Source: Calidifontibacter indicus
Lineage (GTDB): Bacteria; Actinomycetota; Actinomycetes; Actinomycetales; Dermatophilaceae
Assembly: GCF_003386865.1 (NCBI RefSeq)
Contig: NZ_QTUA01000001.1
Coordinates: 1,488,001-1,552,000 of the forward strand
Reading direction: 5' to 3'
DNA: 64,000 bases
Shown: positions 37,370 through 45,148 of the stretch, one piece after another
Layout: the number at the start of each line of letters is the position of its first letter
Numbering within the stretch: position 1 is the first letter of the stretch
Notes under the pieces: model-generated
Told to the model about the DNA's origin: nothing
Database searches by the model: none
The model's input: only the letters and a program-made list of their open reading frames with translations
Translations under genes and position numbers: made by a program

Positions 37370-37621
37370 ATGACCACGCTGAGCCGTGAGCAGGTGCGTT
37401 CGATGATGGCCGAGGTGCTGGAGGCACAGGGCAAGGAGCTGCCGGAGGGCGACGACACGTTGCTCACCGAGATCGGTTTCCGTTCGCTCGACTTCTCCGA
37501 ACTCGCGCTGCGTGTCGAGGACGAGCTCGACACCGAACTGAACTTCGATGCGCCGGGCCTGCGCTCGATCGAGACGGTCGGCGACGTCCTCACCTTCATC
37601 GAGCAACTGCAAGAGGGCTGA
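37370..37621 (+). CDS. Acyl carrier protein
   Basis: 83 aa, acidic and helical. Ser39 in EIGFRSLDFSEL is the expected phosphopantetheine attachment site; the usual Asp before it (DSL) is Arg here. It would carry an acyl group as a thioester. The ATG has GGAGG four bases upstream; a TTG three bases earlier is also open. It leads an operon with an AMP-forming ligase, an SDR reductase and a PPTase-like protein, so it probably serves a dedicated acyl modification of the glycan, not bulk fatty acid synthesis. Confidence 0.85.
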   Translation: MTTLSREQVRSMMAEVLEAQGKELPEGDDTLLTEIGFRSLDFSELALRVEDELDTELNFDAPGLRSIETVGDVLTFIEQLQEG

Positions 37622-37624
37622 GGC

Positions 37625-38863
37625 TTGGCACAGCAGCCGGGCGGTCTGCCCCGGGGCGCCGACAACCGCATCGTCACCGCCGGCTTCGAGGGCACCTGGG
37701 CGCAGCTCGGTGACCTCGACGGAGCCGACTGGCCGGCCGCGTCCGCCTTCCTCGTCGACGACCACCTGACCGCGCTGCGTGCGGTGTGGGCGCACGCCCA
37801 GGGTGGCCGCGAGACCCTCGTGGCCGGCTCCGGCAGGGTGGGCGAGGAGCAGGCCGAGGGTTTCCGCGATGCCGGCCTCGCCCTGGTGCGGTCGACCGGT
37901 GTCACGCGGGCCGCCGGCGATCACGACACCGAGGTCGGACGCGTCTGGCTGCTGACCAGCGGCTCGACCGGGCGCCCCAAGCAGGTGGCGCACACGCTCG
38001 ACTCCCTGACCACCGTCGCGGGCGACCAGCCCGCGCGCACCTGGCTGTGCCCGTACGCCGCGGGTGCCTACGCGTGGTGGCAGGTCGTCACCCTGTCGCT
38101 GAACCTGCCCGGTCAGAACGTGCTCTTCATCGAGCCGTCGCAACTGGAGCAGTGGCCGCAGCTCGCGCTCGAACACGGCGTCACCGCCGCGTCGGGCACA
38201 CCCACCTTCTGGCGCCAGGCCCTCTGGCGTTCGGGTGAGGTGATGGGGCAGCTGCCCCTGGAACAGGTGACCCTCGGCGGCGAGCCCGTCGACCAGGCGA
38301 TCCTCGACCGGCTGCGCGAGGTCTACCCGAAGGCCCGCATCTCCTGGATCTACGCCTCCTCCGAGGCGGGAGCGGCGATCGCCGTCCATGACGGACAAGC
38401 CGGCTTCCCGCGGGCCTGGCTCGACCGCGACGTGCCCGGTCGGCCGCGCCTGAGCGTGCAGGACGGCGAGTTGGTGATCGCCTCCAGCAAAGCGGCCGAG
38501 GGTATGGACGAGCAGATCCACACCGGCGACCATGTCGAGATTACCGGCGGCCGAGTGCTGATCACCGGGCGCATCGCCTCCGACGAGATCAACGTCGGCG
38601 GGTCGAAGGCGTCGGCCTCCAAAGTGCGTGACACCTTGCTGGCCCACCCGGCGGTTGTGTGGGCCTCCGTCAAGGGCCGCAAGGCCCCCCTGGTAGGCAT
38701 GGTGGTGGCGGCCGAGGTCGTGCTCGACCCAGCCGCCGAGACCGTGACCGATGCCGAACTGCAGTCCTGGTGCGCCGAGCGACTGCCCGACTACTCCGTG
38801 CCGCGGCGGATCCGCGTCCGTGATGAGATCCCGTTGAAGGAGACGTTGAAGAGCGATGTCTGA
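37625..38863 (+). CDS. AMP-forming acyl ligase of the ACP cassette
   Basis: 412 aa ANL-superfamily enzyme, shorter than the usual 500 or more. The phosphate-binding loop LLTSGSTGRPKQ (about 114-125), the IYASSEAG adenine-site segment, TGDHVEI and ITGRIASDEINVGGSKAS hinge region, and the terminal Lys of PLKETLKSDV are present, so it is probably active. It should activate an acyl or hydroxyacyl acid and load it on the neighbouring carrier protein. TTG start three bases after the carrier stop; it overlaps the SDR gene by eight bases. Confidence 0.85.
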   Translation: MAQQPGGLPRGADNRIVTAGFEGTWAQLGDLDGADWPAASAFLVDDHLTALRAVWAHAQGGRETLVAGSGRVGEEQAEGFRDAGLALVRSTGVTRAAGDHDTEVGRVWLLTSGSTGRPKQVAHTLDSLTTVAGDQPARTWLCPYAAGAYAWWQVVTLSLNLPGQNVLFIEPSQLEQWPQLALEHGVTAASGTPTFWRQALWRSGEVMGQLPLEQVTLGGEPVDQAILDRLREVYPKARISWIYASSEAGAAIAVHDGQAGFPRAWLDRDVPGRPRLSVQDGELVIASSKAAEGMDEQIHTGDHVEITGGRVLITGRIASDEINVGGSKASASKVRDTLLAHPAVVWASVKGRKAPLVGMVVAAEVVLDPAAETVTDAELQSWCAERLPDYSVPRRIRVRDEIPLKETLKSDV

Positions 38864-39602
38864 GCCCACCACGATCCCCGCCGCGTCCTGCGTCCTGATC
38901 ACCGGCGGCACCAAGGGCCTGGGTCTCGAGCTCGTGCGCGATACCCTCGAGCGCGGCGCCAAGGTTGCGACGTTCTCCCGGTCGCTCACCCCCGAGGTCG
39001 AGCAGTTGCTCGCCGAGAAGCCCGATCAGATCTACGCCGCGCCGCTCGACATCAACGACGAGCCCGGCGGTAAGGCCTTCATCAAGCAAGCTTCGGCCAA
39101 GCTCGGCCCGATCGACTCGCTGGTCAACAACGCGGCCATCGGCCAGGACTCGATGCACCTGCACACCTCGCCGGAGCGCATCGAACAGATCATCCAGACC
39201 AACCTGACCGCGCCGCTGATCTTCACTCGGCAGTTCATCCGGCACGCGATGAGCAAGGTGGGTCGCGGCCGCATCGTCAATGTCACCTCGATCTGCGCCC
39301 AGCGTGGTTACTCCGGTCTGGTGGCCTACTCGGCCACCAAGGGCGGTCTCGATTCGGCCACCCGCACCCTCGCCCGCGAGATGCACGGCCGGTTCATGGT
39401 CAACTCCGTCGCACCCGGCTTCTTCGCCTCGGAGATGTCGTCGGTGCTCGGCACCGAGCAGTTGTCGACGATCAGCCGCCGCACGCCGTCCGGACGGCTG
39501 GTCACCCCCGCCAACATCGCCCCCGTCGTCCGCTCGCTGTTGTTCGACGACACCAACATGAACGGCCAGGTCATCGTCGTCGACGGTGGCGGCTCGATCT
39601 GA
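38856..39602 (+). CDS. SDR family 3-oxoacyl-ACP reductase-like protein
   Basis: 248 aa classical short-chain dehydrogenase. The cofactor motif GGTKGLG, NNAAIG, the catalytic Ser in VNVTSICAQRGYSG and the Tyr/Lys pair YSATKGG are intact, as is the FabG-like end QVIVVDGGGSI. Next to a carrier protein and ligase it most likely reduces a keto group on the carrier-bound acyl chain to a hydroxyl. Substrate assignment is inference from context. Confidence 0.87.
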   Translation: MSEPTTIPAASCVLITGGTKGLGLELVRDTLERGAKVATFSRSLTPEVEQLLAEKPDQIYAAPLDINDEPGGKAFIKQASAKLGPIDSLVNNAAIGQDSMHLHTSPERIEQIIQTNLTAPLIFTRQFIRHAMSKVGRGRIVNVTSICAQRGYSGLVAYSATKGGLDSATRTLAREMHGRFMVNSVAPGFFASEMSSVLGTEQLSTISRRTPSGRLVTPANIAPVVRSLLFDDTNMNGQVIVVDGGGSI

Positions 39603-39612
39603 GGACGGCCGG

Positions 39613-40032
39613 ATGAGCGCAACCGTCCGCGACGAACTGCTCGCACAGTTCGCGAAGATCGAACACCTCGAACTCGGCCCCCACGTCGACGGCGAGACCT
39701 TCCCGGGCACCGCCCGCTCCTATCTCGCCGATGGACGCGGAGTCGCCTGGCAGATCCCGCAACGCGACGACGTGGCGTTCGCGATCGACGCCGAGATCGC
39801 CGACCAGCCGGTCTCCGCCATGCTCGGACGCCGCGCGCGGTCGATGGACCCCGCGGTCGTGTGGCCGCTGTGGACCGGGTGCGAGGCCGCCGCCAAGGCC
39901 CTCGATCTGCCGGTGCTGTCGTGGCTGAACTGGCCCGGGCTGCGACTGCCCGCCGACATCGCCGACAAGGTGTCGCTGCGCTGGGAGACCCTCGACGACA
40001 TCCTGGTTTGTTACGGCGTCGCGACTTTGTGA
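39613..40032 (+). CDS. Short PPTase-like protein of the ACP cassette
   Basis: 139 aa. I see a weak but consistent match to Sfp-type phosphopantetheinyl transferases: VAFAIDAEIAD fits the (V/I)GxDxE metal-binding strand, and PLWTGCEAAAKALDLPVL fits the WxxKEAxxKA helix. The N-terminal half of a normal Sfp protein is reduced. Its place behind a carrier protein supports the idea that it primes or modifies that carrier. An alternative is an unrelated small protein. It starts 11 bases after the SDR stop. Confidence 0.45.
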   Translation: MSATVRDELLAQFAKIEHLELGPHVDGETFPGTARSYLADGRGVAWQIPQRDDVAFAIDAEIADQPVSAMLGRRARSMDPAVVWPLWTGCEAAAKALDLPVLSWLNWPGLRLPADIADKVSLRWETLDDILVCYGVATL

Positions 40033-40080
40033 TCTCGCTTGGCTGGGGATTGCGACGCCGCACTCATCTACTGGTTCTCG

Positions 40081-40320
40081 ATGCGTGCCAAGCTGCGTGC
40101 AGCAGCCTCCGGCGCGCAGCCCGCGTTCACCGGCAAGCCCTATGCGAACCAGTACGGCAACCCGTACGGGAATCAGTACGGCGGTCCGCAAGGCTACGGC
40201 AATCAGGCTCAGCCGCCCCAGCACCAGTACGGCCAGCCGCAGCAGTACGGTCAGCAGCCGCCATACGACAACAATCAGTACGGGCAGCAGTACGGCAACC
40301 AGCCCCCGCAGGGGCAGTGA
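40081..40320 (+). CDS. Small Gln/Tyr/Asn-rich low-complexity protein
   Basis: 79 aa if the ATG at 40081 is used. After about 22 ordinary residues it consists of imperfect YGNQ/YGQ repeats (NQYGNPYGNQYGG and so on) to the stop. It is in the same reading frame as the PPTase-like gene just upstream, separated from it only by the TGA at 40030-40032 and 48 bases. It may be a separate prion-like small protein, a remnant of a longer membrane protein tail, or a readthrough extension. No ribosome binding site is evident. Confidence 0.35.
   Translation: MRAKLRAAASGAQPAFTGKPYANQYGNPYGNQYGGPQGYGNQAQPPQHQYGQPQQYGQQPPYDNNQYGQQYGNQPPQGQ
40138..40310 (+). repeat. Degenerate tandem repeat encoding YGNQ/YGQ
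   Basis: Repeated cores such as CAGTACGG(C/T/G)(A/C) recur at 9-24-base intervals, giving the Gln/Tyr-rich tail. The composition differs from the surrounding G+C-rich coding DNA. Confidence 0.65.
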
Positions 40321-40321
40321 C

Positions 40322-41692
40322 TCACCGGCGTCGGCGCACCGCCTCGACGAGCCGCTTGGTCGGGGCCGTCATCACGAAGTAGGCGCGCTTGGCCCGCGGG
40401 CCCGACTCGGTCGCGAGGGCGTGTTCGAGCGCGCGCAGGTGCCGCCGGTCCTTGGCAAGGTCGGCTTCGAGCGCGCTGATCTGTGCGTCCTTGGTGCGTA
40501 GGGCCGCCACATAACCCGACTCCGGGGCCACTGCCGCGTGGGCCGGTCGGCTGATCGGCGACGCGTCGTAACCCTCCACGGCGTGCGCGATCTCGGCGCC
40601 CGGGTCGCGGGAGTCCGACGCAGCTCGCAGCAGTTCGGTCGCGACCTCCTGCCGATTGAGTTCGGGCCCGAAGGGGTGGTCGAAGGGTCCGAGCCCGGCG
40701 GCCAGATCGAGCATGGCAGTCGGTGCATCGATGGCCGCCACCGTGTCGTCGATCGTGTCGTCGATCGCGGCGAAGGCGTGCTCGGTGGCCACCAGGTTGC
40801 GCAGCAGCGGGGCCGGGGCGCCGTCCGACCAGCGCAGATAGGCGCTCAGGCCCTGGCCCACGCGCACCCGGTCGCCGCGCAGCAACAGTTGCCGCAGTCG
40901 AGTCTCGACCGGAGTGCCTTCGACGCGGGGCACGTCGTGCCCGAGGGCGCCGTCGATGCGGCGGTAGGTGAGCGCGTCACCGCCGACGCCCCGCCCGAGC
41001 AGCCACCCGTCGGCCGTGCGCAGCGGATCGGTGAGCAGCGAGTCGCGGCGCAGATCGTGCACGTGCAGCGAGCGCAGCAGGGTGCGCACGCCGGTGTCGG
41101 TGGTGGCGCCCGAGGTGACGACCGCGCCCGCGAAGACGGCTGCGACGGGCCGTTCGGGCAGTTCGTCCAGCGTCGGCGGACGCAGGTCGTCGCCGGGTGC
41201 GAGCGTCCCGAAGTCCCGGTCGTCCTCGGCGTGGTGGCGGCAGCGGTCGAGCGCGCCGAGTGCCGCGCCGTTCTCGACGTAGACGATGTCGGCGGCCGCA
41301 CCCTCACGCACCCGCGCGGCGAGCTCGAGGAAGGACATGCCCTCGGAGGATGCCGCGAGCACTCCGGACGGCGGGTCGAGCACGACCGCGAGGTCGAACC
41401 GCTTCGTGGGGTGCCAGGCGTCGAACGAACCGCACACCACATGGGCACCGGTGCCGGCGAGCCGTTCGGCATCGGCCACGCCGCGCACGATCACGGTGAC
41501 GTCGCGTCCGTCGGCCAGCAGGGGCGCCGCCAGCGCGGCCGCGCGGGCGCCGACGAGCAGCACGTTCGGTTCGGCGTCGGGCAGCCCGGTGGCCATCCGG
41601 GTGGCGTGTGCCACCAGCACGTCGTCGGCGGCAACCGGGTCGGACCACCCGTCCATCTCGCCGCCGCAGTAGTCGATCTCGTTGCTGCTCAT
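40322..41692 (-). CDS. Rossmann-like protein with coiled coil, glycan locus
   Basis: 456 aa, not assignable to a named family. Residues about 40-140 have a Rossmann-type pattern (PNVLLVGARAAALAAPLL, DVTVIVRGVADAERL, RFDLAVVLDPPSG) without a recognisable SAM loop. Near the C-terminus lies a coiled coil (TKDAQISALEADLAKDRRH, about 400-435) and a basic end. The layout matches the 610-aa protein at 30686-32518, including a G-x-M-x-x-x-W-S-D element near the start. The ATG at 41692 follows TAGGCT by seven bases. Convergent with the ACP cassette, with one base between stops. Confidence 0.6.
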   Translation of the reverse strand: MSSNEIDYCGGEMDGWSDPVAADDVLVAHATRMATGLPDAEPNVLLVGARAAALAAPLLADGRDVTVIVRGVADAERLAGTGAHVVCGSFDAWHPTKRFDLAVVLDPPSGVLAASSEGMSFLELAARVREGAAADIVYVENGAALGALDRCRHHAEDDRDFGTLAPGDDLRPPTLDELPERPVAAVFAGAVVTSGATTDTGVRTLLRSLHVHDLRRDSLLTDPLRTADGWLLGRGVGGDALTYRRIDGALGHDVPRVEGTPVETRLRQLLLRGDRVRVGQGLSAYLRWSDGAPAPLLRNLVATEHAFAAIDDTIDDTVAAIDAPTAMLDLAAGLGPFDHPFGPELNRQEVATELLRAASDSRDPGAEIAHAVEGYDASPISRPAHAAVAPESGYVAALRTKDAQISALEADLAKDRRHLRALEHALATESGPRAKRAYFVMTAPTKRLVEAVRRRR

Positions 41693-41699
41693 GCCGATC

Positions 41700-41705
41700 A
41701 GCCTA
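41700..41705 (-). promoter_or_regulatory. -10 element for 456-aa Rossmann-like gene
   Basis: TAGGCT on the minus strand, seven bases before the ATG at 41692. Confidence 0.5.
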
Positions 41706-41754
41706 TGGGCGGTCGCGGCCGACGGGCGTCACCCGGCTCGTGTTCGGGCGGGCG

Positions 41755-42372
41755 TCACCCGCGGCGCAGGAGGCTTACGGCGTAGTTGCCGGCGGGGTCG
41801 TACGGGTGCAACTCGTAGGTGCCGAACCGGGAGTCGACCCGCAGGCCGGCAGCCGCCACGTCGGCGTCGAACTCCGCCACCGGGTAGACCCGGGAGCGCG
41901 GGGGAGTGGCGTCGGTGTGGCAGCCGACCAGGATCCGTCCGTCGGGTGCGAGCAGGTCGCGCATCCGCTCCAGCATCAGCCGTTCCGAGCCGGGCTCGCC
42001 GAGGATCATCACGTTGCCGACGCACACCACCAGGTCGTACGTCGTCGGAAACCCTTGTGCGGAAAGCGTTTCCGGGGTGAGGTCGTCGATGCGCGACAGC
42101 ATCGTCGGTAGCTGCGGGTAGGTCTGCCGCGCCTGCTCTAGCAGCGCCGCGTCGAGGTCGACGCCGTACGCGTCGTGCCCGCGGGCGCGCAAGGTGCCGC
42201 CGACCCGGCCCATGCCGCAGCCGGCATCGAGAATGCGCGCGCCGCGCGGCGCCATCGTGTCGGCGAGTCGGGCCTCGCCCTCGATGTCCTGACCCGACGC
42301 ACGCAGCTGCGCGAACTTCGCGCCGTAGCCGCGGTGGTCGGTCTGCTCCCAGCGGGTCGGTCGGCGGTCCAT
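41755..42372 (-). CDS. SAM-dependent methyltransferase
   Basis: 205 aa class I methyltransferase with an intact SAM loop ILDAGCGMGRVGGTL, the acidic GVDLD after strand 2 and DLVVCVGNVM. The start ATG at 42372 has AGGAGGA about eight bases upstream. The candidate promoter TAGGCT on the minus strand at 42462-42457 gives a short leader. It could methylate a glycan or lipid intermediate of the locus; the substrate is unknown. Confidence 0.85.
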   Translation of the reverse strand: MDRRPTRWEQTDHRGYGAKFAQLRASGQDIEGEARLADTMAPRGARILDAGCGMGRVGGTLRARGHDAYGVDLDAALLEQARQTYPQLPTMLSRIDDLTPETLSAQGFPTTYDLVVCVGNVMILGEPGSERLMLERMRDLLAPDGRILVGCHTDATPPRSRVYPVAEFDADVAAAGLRVDSRFGTYELHPYDPAGNYAVSLLRRG

Positions 42373-42513
42373 CGGCGTGTCCTCCTGCACAGATGCGCGG
42401 GCTGTCGAGATCCGCGCGAGGCATGACGCGGGCAGATCTCGATACCCGCGTATTCGAGCCTAGACAGCCGGTCGTGGTTGGCTGTACCCGCCGTTGGCAC
42501 GTGAGGAGCAGCA

Positions 42514-43392
42514 GTGACGAACCAGGACCGCCCCAGCGTGGGCGTGGTCATGTTGTCGATGGGCGACCGGCCGGGCCCGCTGGCCGAGGCGATCCGCAGC
42601 GTGCAGGCGCAGCAAGGTGTCGACCTCGACATCGTGCTCGTCGGCAACGGATGGGAGCCCGAAGGGCTGCCCGACGGCGTCCGCACCGTCTACGAGCCCG
42701 AGAACACCGGAATCCCGCAGGGTCGCAACATCGGGGCCGCGGAGGCGATCGGGGAGTTCCTGTTCTTCTTCGACGACGACGCGACGATCCCCGAGACCGA
42801 TGTGCTCGCCCGCCTTGTCGCCACCATCCAGCAGGCCGACGACATCGCGCTGTGCCAGCCCGGACTCACCGACCCGGTGACCGGTGAGGCGCCCCGACGG
42901 TGGGTGCCGCGGCTGCGGGTGAAGCCCGGTGAGTTGCAAGGCGGGCAGGTCGCGACCTTCTCCGAGGGTGTCGTGCTGATTCGGCGTTCGGCATTCGTGC
43001 AGGTCGGTGGCTGGCCCGGCAACTTCTTCTTCGGGCACGAAGGGATCGATCTGGCCTGGCGGCTGATGGACGCCGGGTGGCGGCTCTGGTACGCGCCCGA
43101 GATCCCGGTCAACCACCCATACACCGAGGCGGCGCGGCACCCGATCTACTACCGCACCAACGCCCGCAACCGCGTCTGGGTGGCCAAGCGCAACCTGCCC
43201 GCTCCACTGGTGCCGCTCTACCTCGGCACGTGGACGGCACTCACCCTGGCCAGGGTGCACGACAAGGAGTCGCTGAAAGTGTGGTTTCGAGGTTTCGGTG
43301 AGGGTGTGCGCACCGACGCGGGGGAGCGAATTCCGATGCGCTGGAAGACCGTTCGCGAACTGACCCGGGCCGGCCGCCCGCCGATCATCTGA
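42514..43392 (+). CDS. Family 2 glycosyltransferase
   Basis: 292 aa. GT-A domain with VGVVMLSMGDRPGPLAEAI, NTGIPQGRNIGAAEA, FFFDDDA (Asp87-89) and GHEGIDLAWRLMDAGW in the acceptor region, resembling rhamnosyl- or galactofuranosyl-type transferases. No membrane helix. GTG start with GAGGAG eight bases upstream. It overlaps the next gene by one base (TGATG). Confidence 0.85.
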   Translation: MTNQDRPSVGVVMLSMGDRPGPLAEAIRSVQAQQGVDLDIVLVGNGWEPEGLPDGVRTVYEPENTGIPQGRNIGAAEAIGEFLFFFDDDATIPETDVLARLVATIQQADDIALCQPGLTDPVTGEAPRRWVPRLRVKPGELQGGQVATFSEGVVLIRRSAFVQVGGWPGNFFFGHEGIDLAWRLMDAGWRLWYAPEIPVNHPYTEAARHPIYYRTNARNRVWVAKRNLPAPLVPLYLGTWTALTLARVHDKESLKVWFRGFGEGVRTDAGERIPMRWKTVRELTRAGRPPII

Positions 43393-44363
43393 TGAGGTAT
43401 GTCATCACCGGGGTGCGCAGCAAGACCCACCTCATTCACATCGCCGCCTACCTGCGCCGGGAACTTGCCCGTGGCACAGGGCATCTCGATGTCGCATTTG
43501 TCGGCGGCGGGCGCTTCCTCGGCAACTCCTCGGTGACGGCGGCCGACGTGGTGGGCTTCCTGCCCGACGACCCCCGCCTCGGGTTGACCTTCCCCGAGGG
43601 GGAGCAGCGCTGGTCGAGCACCGGCGACCTGACCTACATCGCCGTCGGTGCTCCGGGCATCAAGCCGTGGATGAGGCTGCGACGCAACGGGATCCGTCAC
43701 AGCATCCGTGTTGTCGTCACCGATGAGGGCATCGGCACCTACGGCGACTGGCGGACGCGGCGCGATGCCCTCGCCCGGCAGGGCGCCGGGCAGCCCTGGC
43801 GCACCGTCCGGCCGTTGGCGATCGCGGCCGCCGACCGGATGCTCACGACGGAGCGCTTCGCGATGTACGACAAGGCGCGCGGGTGGGCGCTCGAGCCGCA
43901 GATAGCCGACGAGTTCCGGGCGTTGGTGCCGGCCGGCGCCGAGCAATCGTCCGACCGGGTGGTGTTCCTGACCCAGCCCTGGGTCGAACTCGGGGTGCTG
44001 TCGGCCGACGCCTACCTGGCGCACATCGCCGAGGTGAGCAGGGGCGTCGAGGCCGACGGTCTGCGTCTGGCGGTGCGGCCGCACCCGGCCGAAGACACGG
44101 GCCGTTATGCCGGATTCGAGATCCTGGACGAGGCGTTCACCGCCGAGGCCGACCCGGCGATCGTCGGCGCGGCCGGGGTGGTCGGTGGCACCAGCACGGC
44201 CCTGCTCAATCTCGCCGCCCTGCACGGCCTGCCCTCGGCGCGTCTGGTCGTGCCCGGCCTCGAACACCTCGAAGACGAACTCGGCGCCGACCAACGAGCG
44301 CTGCTCGACGCGTATCTGCCGCGAGCCGCCGAGGTCGGTCAGTGGCGCGGGTTACAGTCGTAG
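43392..44363 (+). CDS. Polysialyltransferase-like GT-B protein
   Basis: 323 aa. The pattern resembles the bacterial alpha-2,8-polysialyltransferase group: an N-terminal VITGVRSKTHLIHIAAYL, central VVVTDEGIGTYGDW, then FLTQPW and the conserved RPHP (LAVRPHPAED) and GGTSTALLNLAALHG near the C-terminus. Such enzymes use CMP-nonulosonates as donors, which fits the pathway encoded nearby, so this is a candidate nonulosonate transferase. The match is by eye and moderate. Confidence 0.5.
   Translation: MRYVITGVRSKTHLIHIAAYLRRELARGTGHLDVAFVGGGRFLGNSSVTAADVVGFLPDDPRLGLTFPEGEQRWSSTGDLTYIAVGAPGIKPWMRLRRNGIRHSIRVVVTDEGIGTYGDWRTRRDALARQGAGQPWRTVRPLAIAAADRMLTTERFAMYDKARGWALEPQIADEFRALVPAGAEQSSDRVVFLTQPWVELGVLSADAYLAHIAEVSRGVEADGLRLAVRPHPAEDTGRYAGFEILDEAFTAEADPAIVGAAGVVGGTSTALLNLAALHGLPSARLVVPGLEHLEDELGADQRALLDAYLPRAAEVGQWRGLQS
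44353..44358 (+). promoter_or_regulatory. -10 element within the preceding gene end
   Basis: TACAGT, seven bases before the GTG at 44366; it overlaps the end of the polysialyltransferase-like gene. Confidence 0.4.
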
Positions 44364-44365
44364 AC

Positions 44366-45148
44366 GTGAAGGTGAGGACATCCGCCGCAGCCCGGATCGG
44401 TAGCAATCTGTCGGCGTCACCCGCCGTCCAGCGGGTGGTGCACCGTGCCCGCCGAGCGGCCCGTGACACCGCGGCCCGGCTTCCCCGCAGCGACGACGCC
44501 ACCCCGCTGCGCGCGATCGACCTTCAGCACATCCGCATGACCGATCTGCTCACCGACGGCCGCGACGCCCGTGAGGCCCGTCGTCGGGCGCGCCGCCTCG
44601 GGTTGCCGCGCACCATCGACGACACGTCGGTGTGGGCCTGCCTCGGTGCGCTCGCCGCGCTGCTGCGGGTCGTCGACGACGGGTCCCGCCGGGCCGTCGT
44701 CATCGACACCGCGGGTGAACGCTCCACCTTCAGCCGATGGGCCACCCAGGCCGGGTTCGCCCCGTTGGGCTTCGACGTCATGCGACCGGGCGTCGTCGGT
44801 GATCAGGTGGCCACCGGGAGCGTCGACCTCGTGGTGCGTCTGCACCCGCACTCGACCGGCGCCGACACGGTCGACGAAGATCTCACCCGCGCGTCCTGGG
44901 CAGTGCGTCGAGGCGGGCTGATCTGCATCACGATGCGGCTCGGCTCCGACGCCGAACACGGCGTCTCGGTGGCCGACGTGCGGTCGCTGGTGGCGCGCTG
45001 CGCCGATCGCGGACTCAAACTGGTCGGCGAGGTCGACCTCGACGACGGACGTCGTGCCAGCGCCGCCGCGCGCGAGGAGGACGGCGCCTTCGGGTTGGCA
45101 CTGCTGACCTTCCGGGTCACCCCGCAGGCCGCCCCGCCCCGTGACTGA
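44366..45148 (+). CDS. Rossmann/methyltransferase-like protein
   Basis: 260 aa. The basic, Ala/Arg-rich first 70 residues are followed by a Rossmann-like half (RRAVVIDTAGERSTFSRWA, SVDLVVRLHPHS, WAVRRGGLICITMRL) that recalls a class I methyltransferase without its SAM glycine loop. It is the third such protein in the glycan island. GTG start; its end overlaps the HhH-GPD gene by eight bases. The function is unknown. Confidence 0.55.
   Translation: MKVRTSAAARIGSNLSASPAVQRVVHRARRAARDTAARLPRSDDATPLRAIDLQHIRMTDLLTDGRDAREARRRARRLGLPRTIDDTSVWACLGALAALLRVVDDGSRRAVVIDTAGERSTFSRWATQAGFAPLGFDVMRPGVVGDQVATGSVDLVVRLHPHSTGADTVDEDLTRASWAVRRGGLICITMRLGSDAEHGVSVADVRSLVARCADRGLKLVGEVDLDDGRRASAAAREEDGAFGLALLTFRVTPQAAPPRD

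Noticed and set aside
40138-40310. CRISPR array
   Set aside because: The repeats are short, imperfect, in frame and lack unique spacers; they encode a Gln/Tyr-rich peptide.
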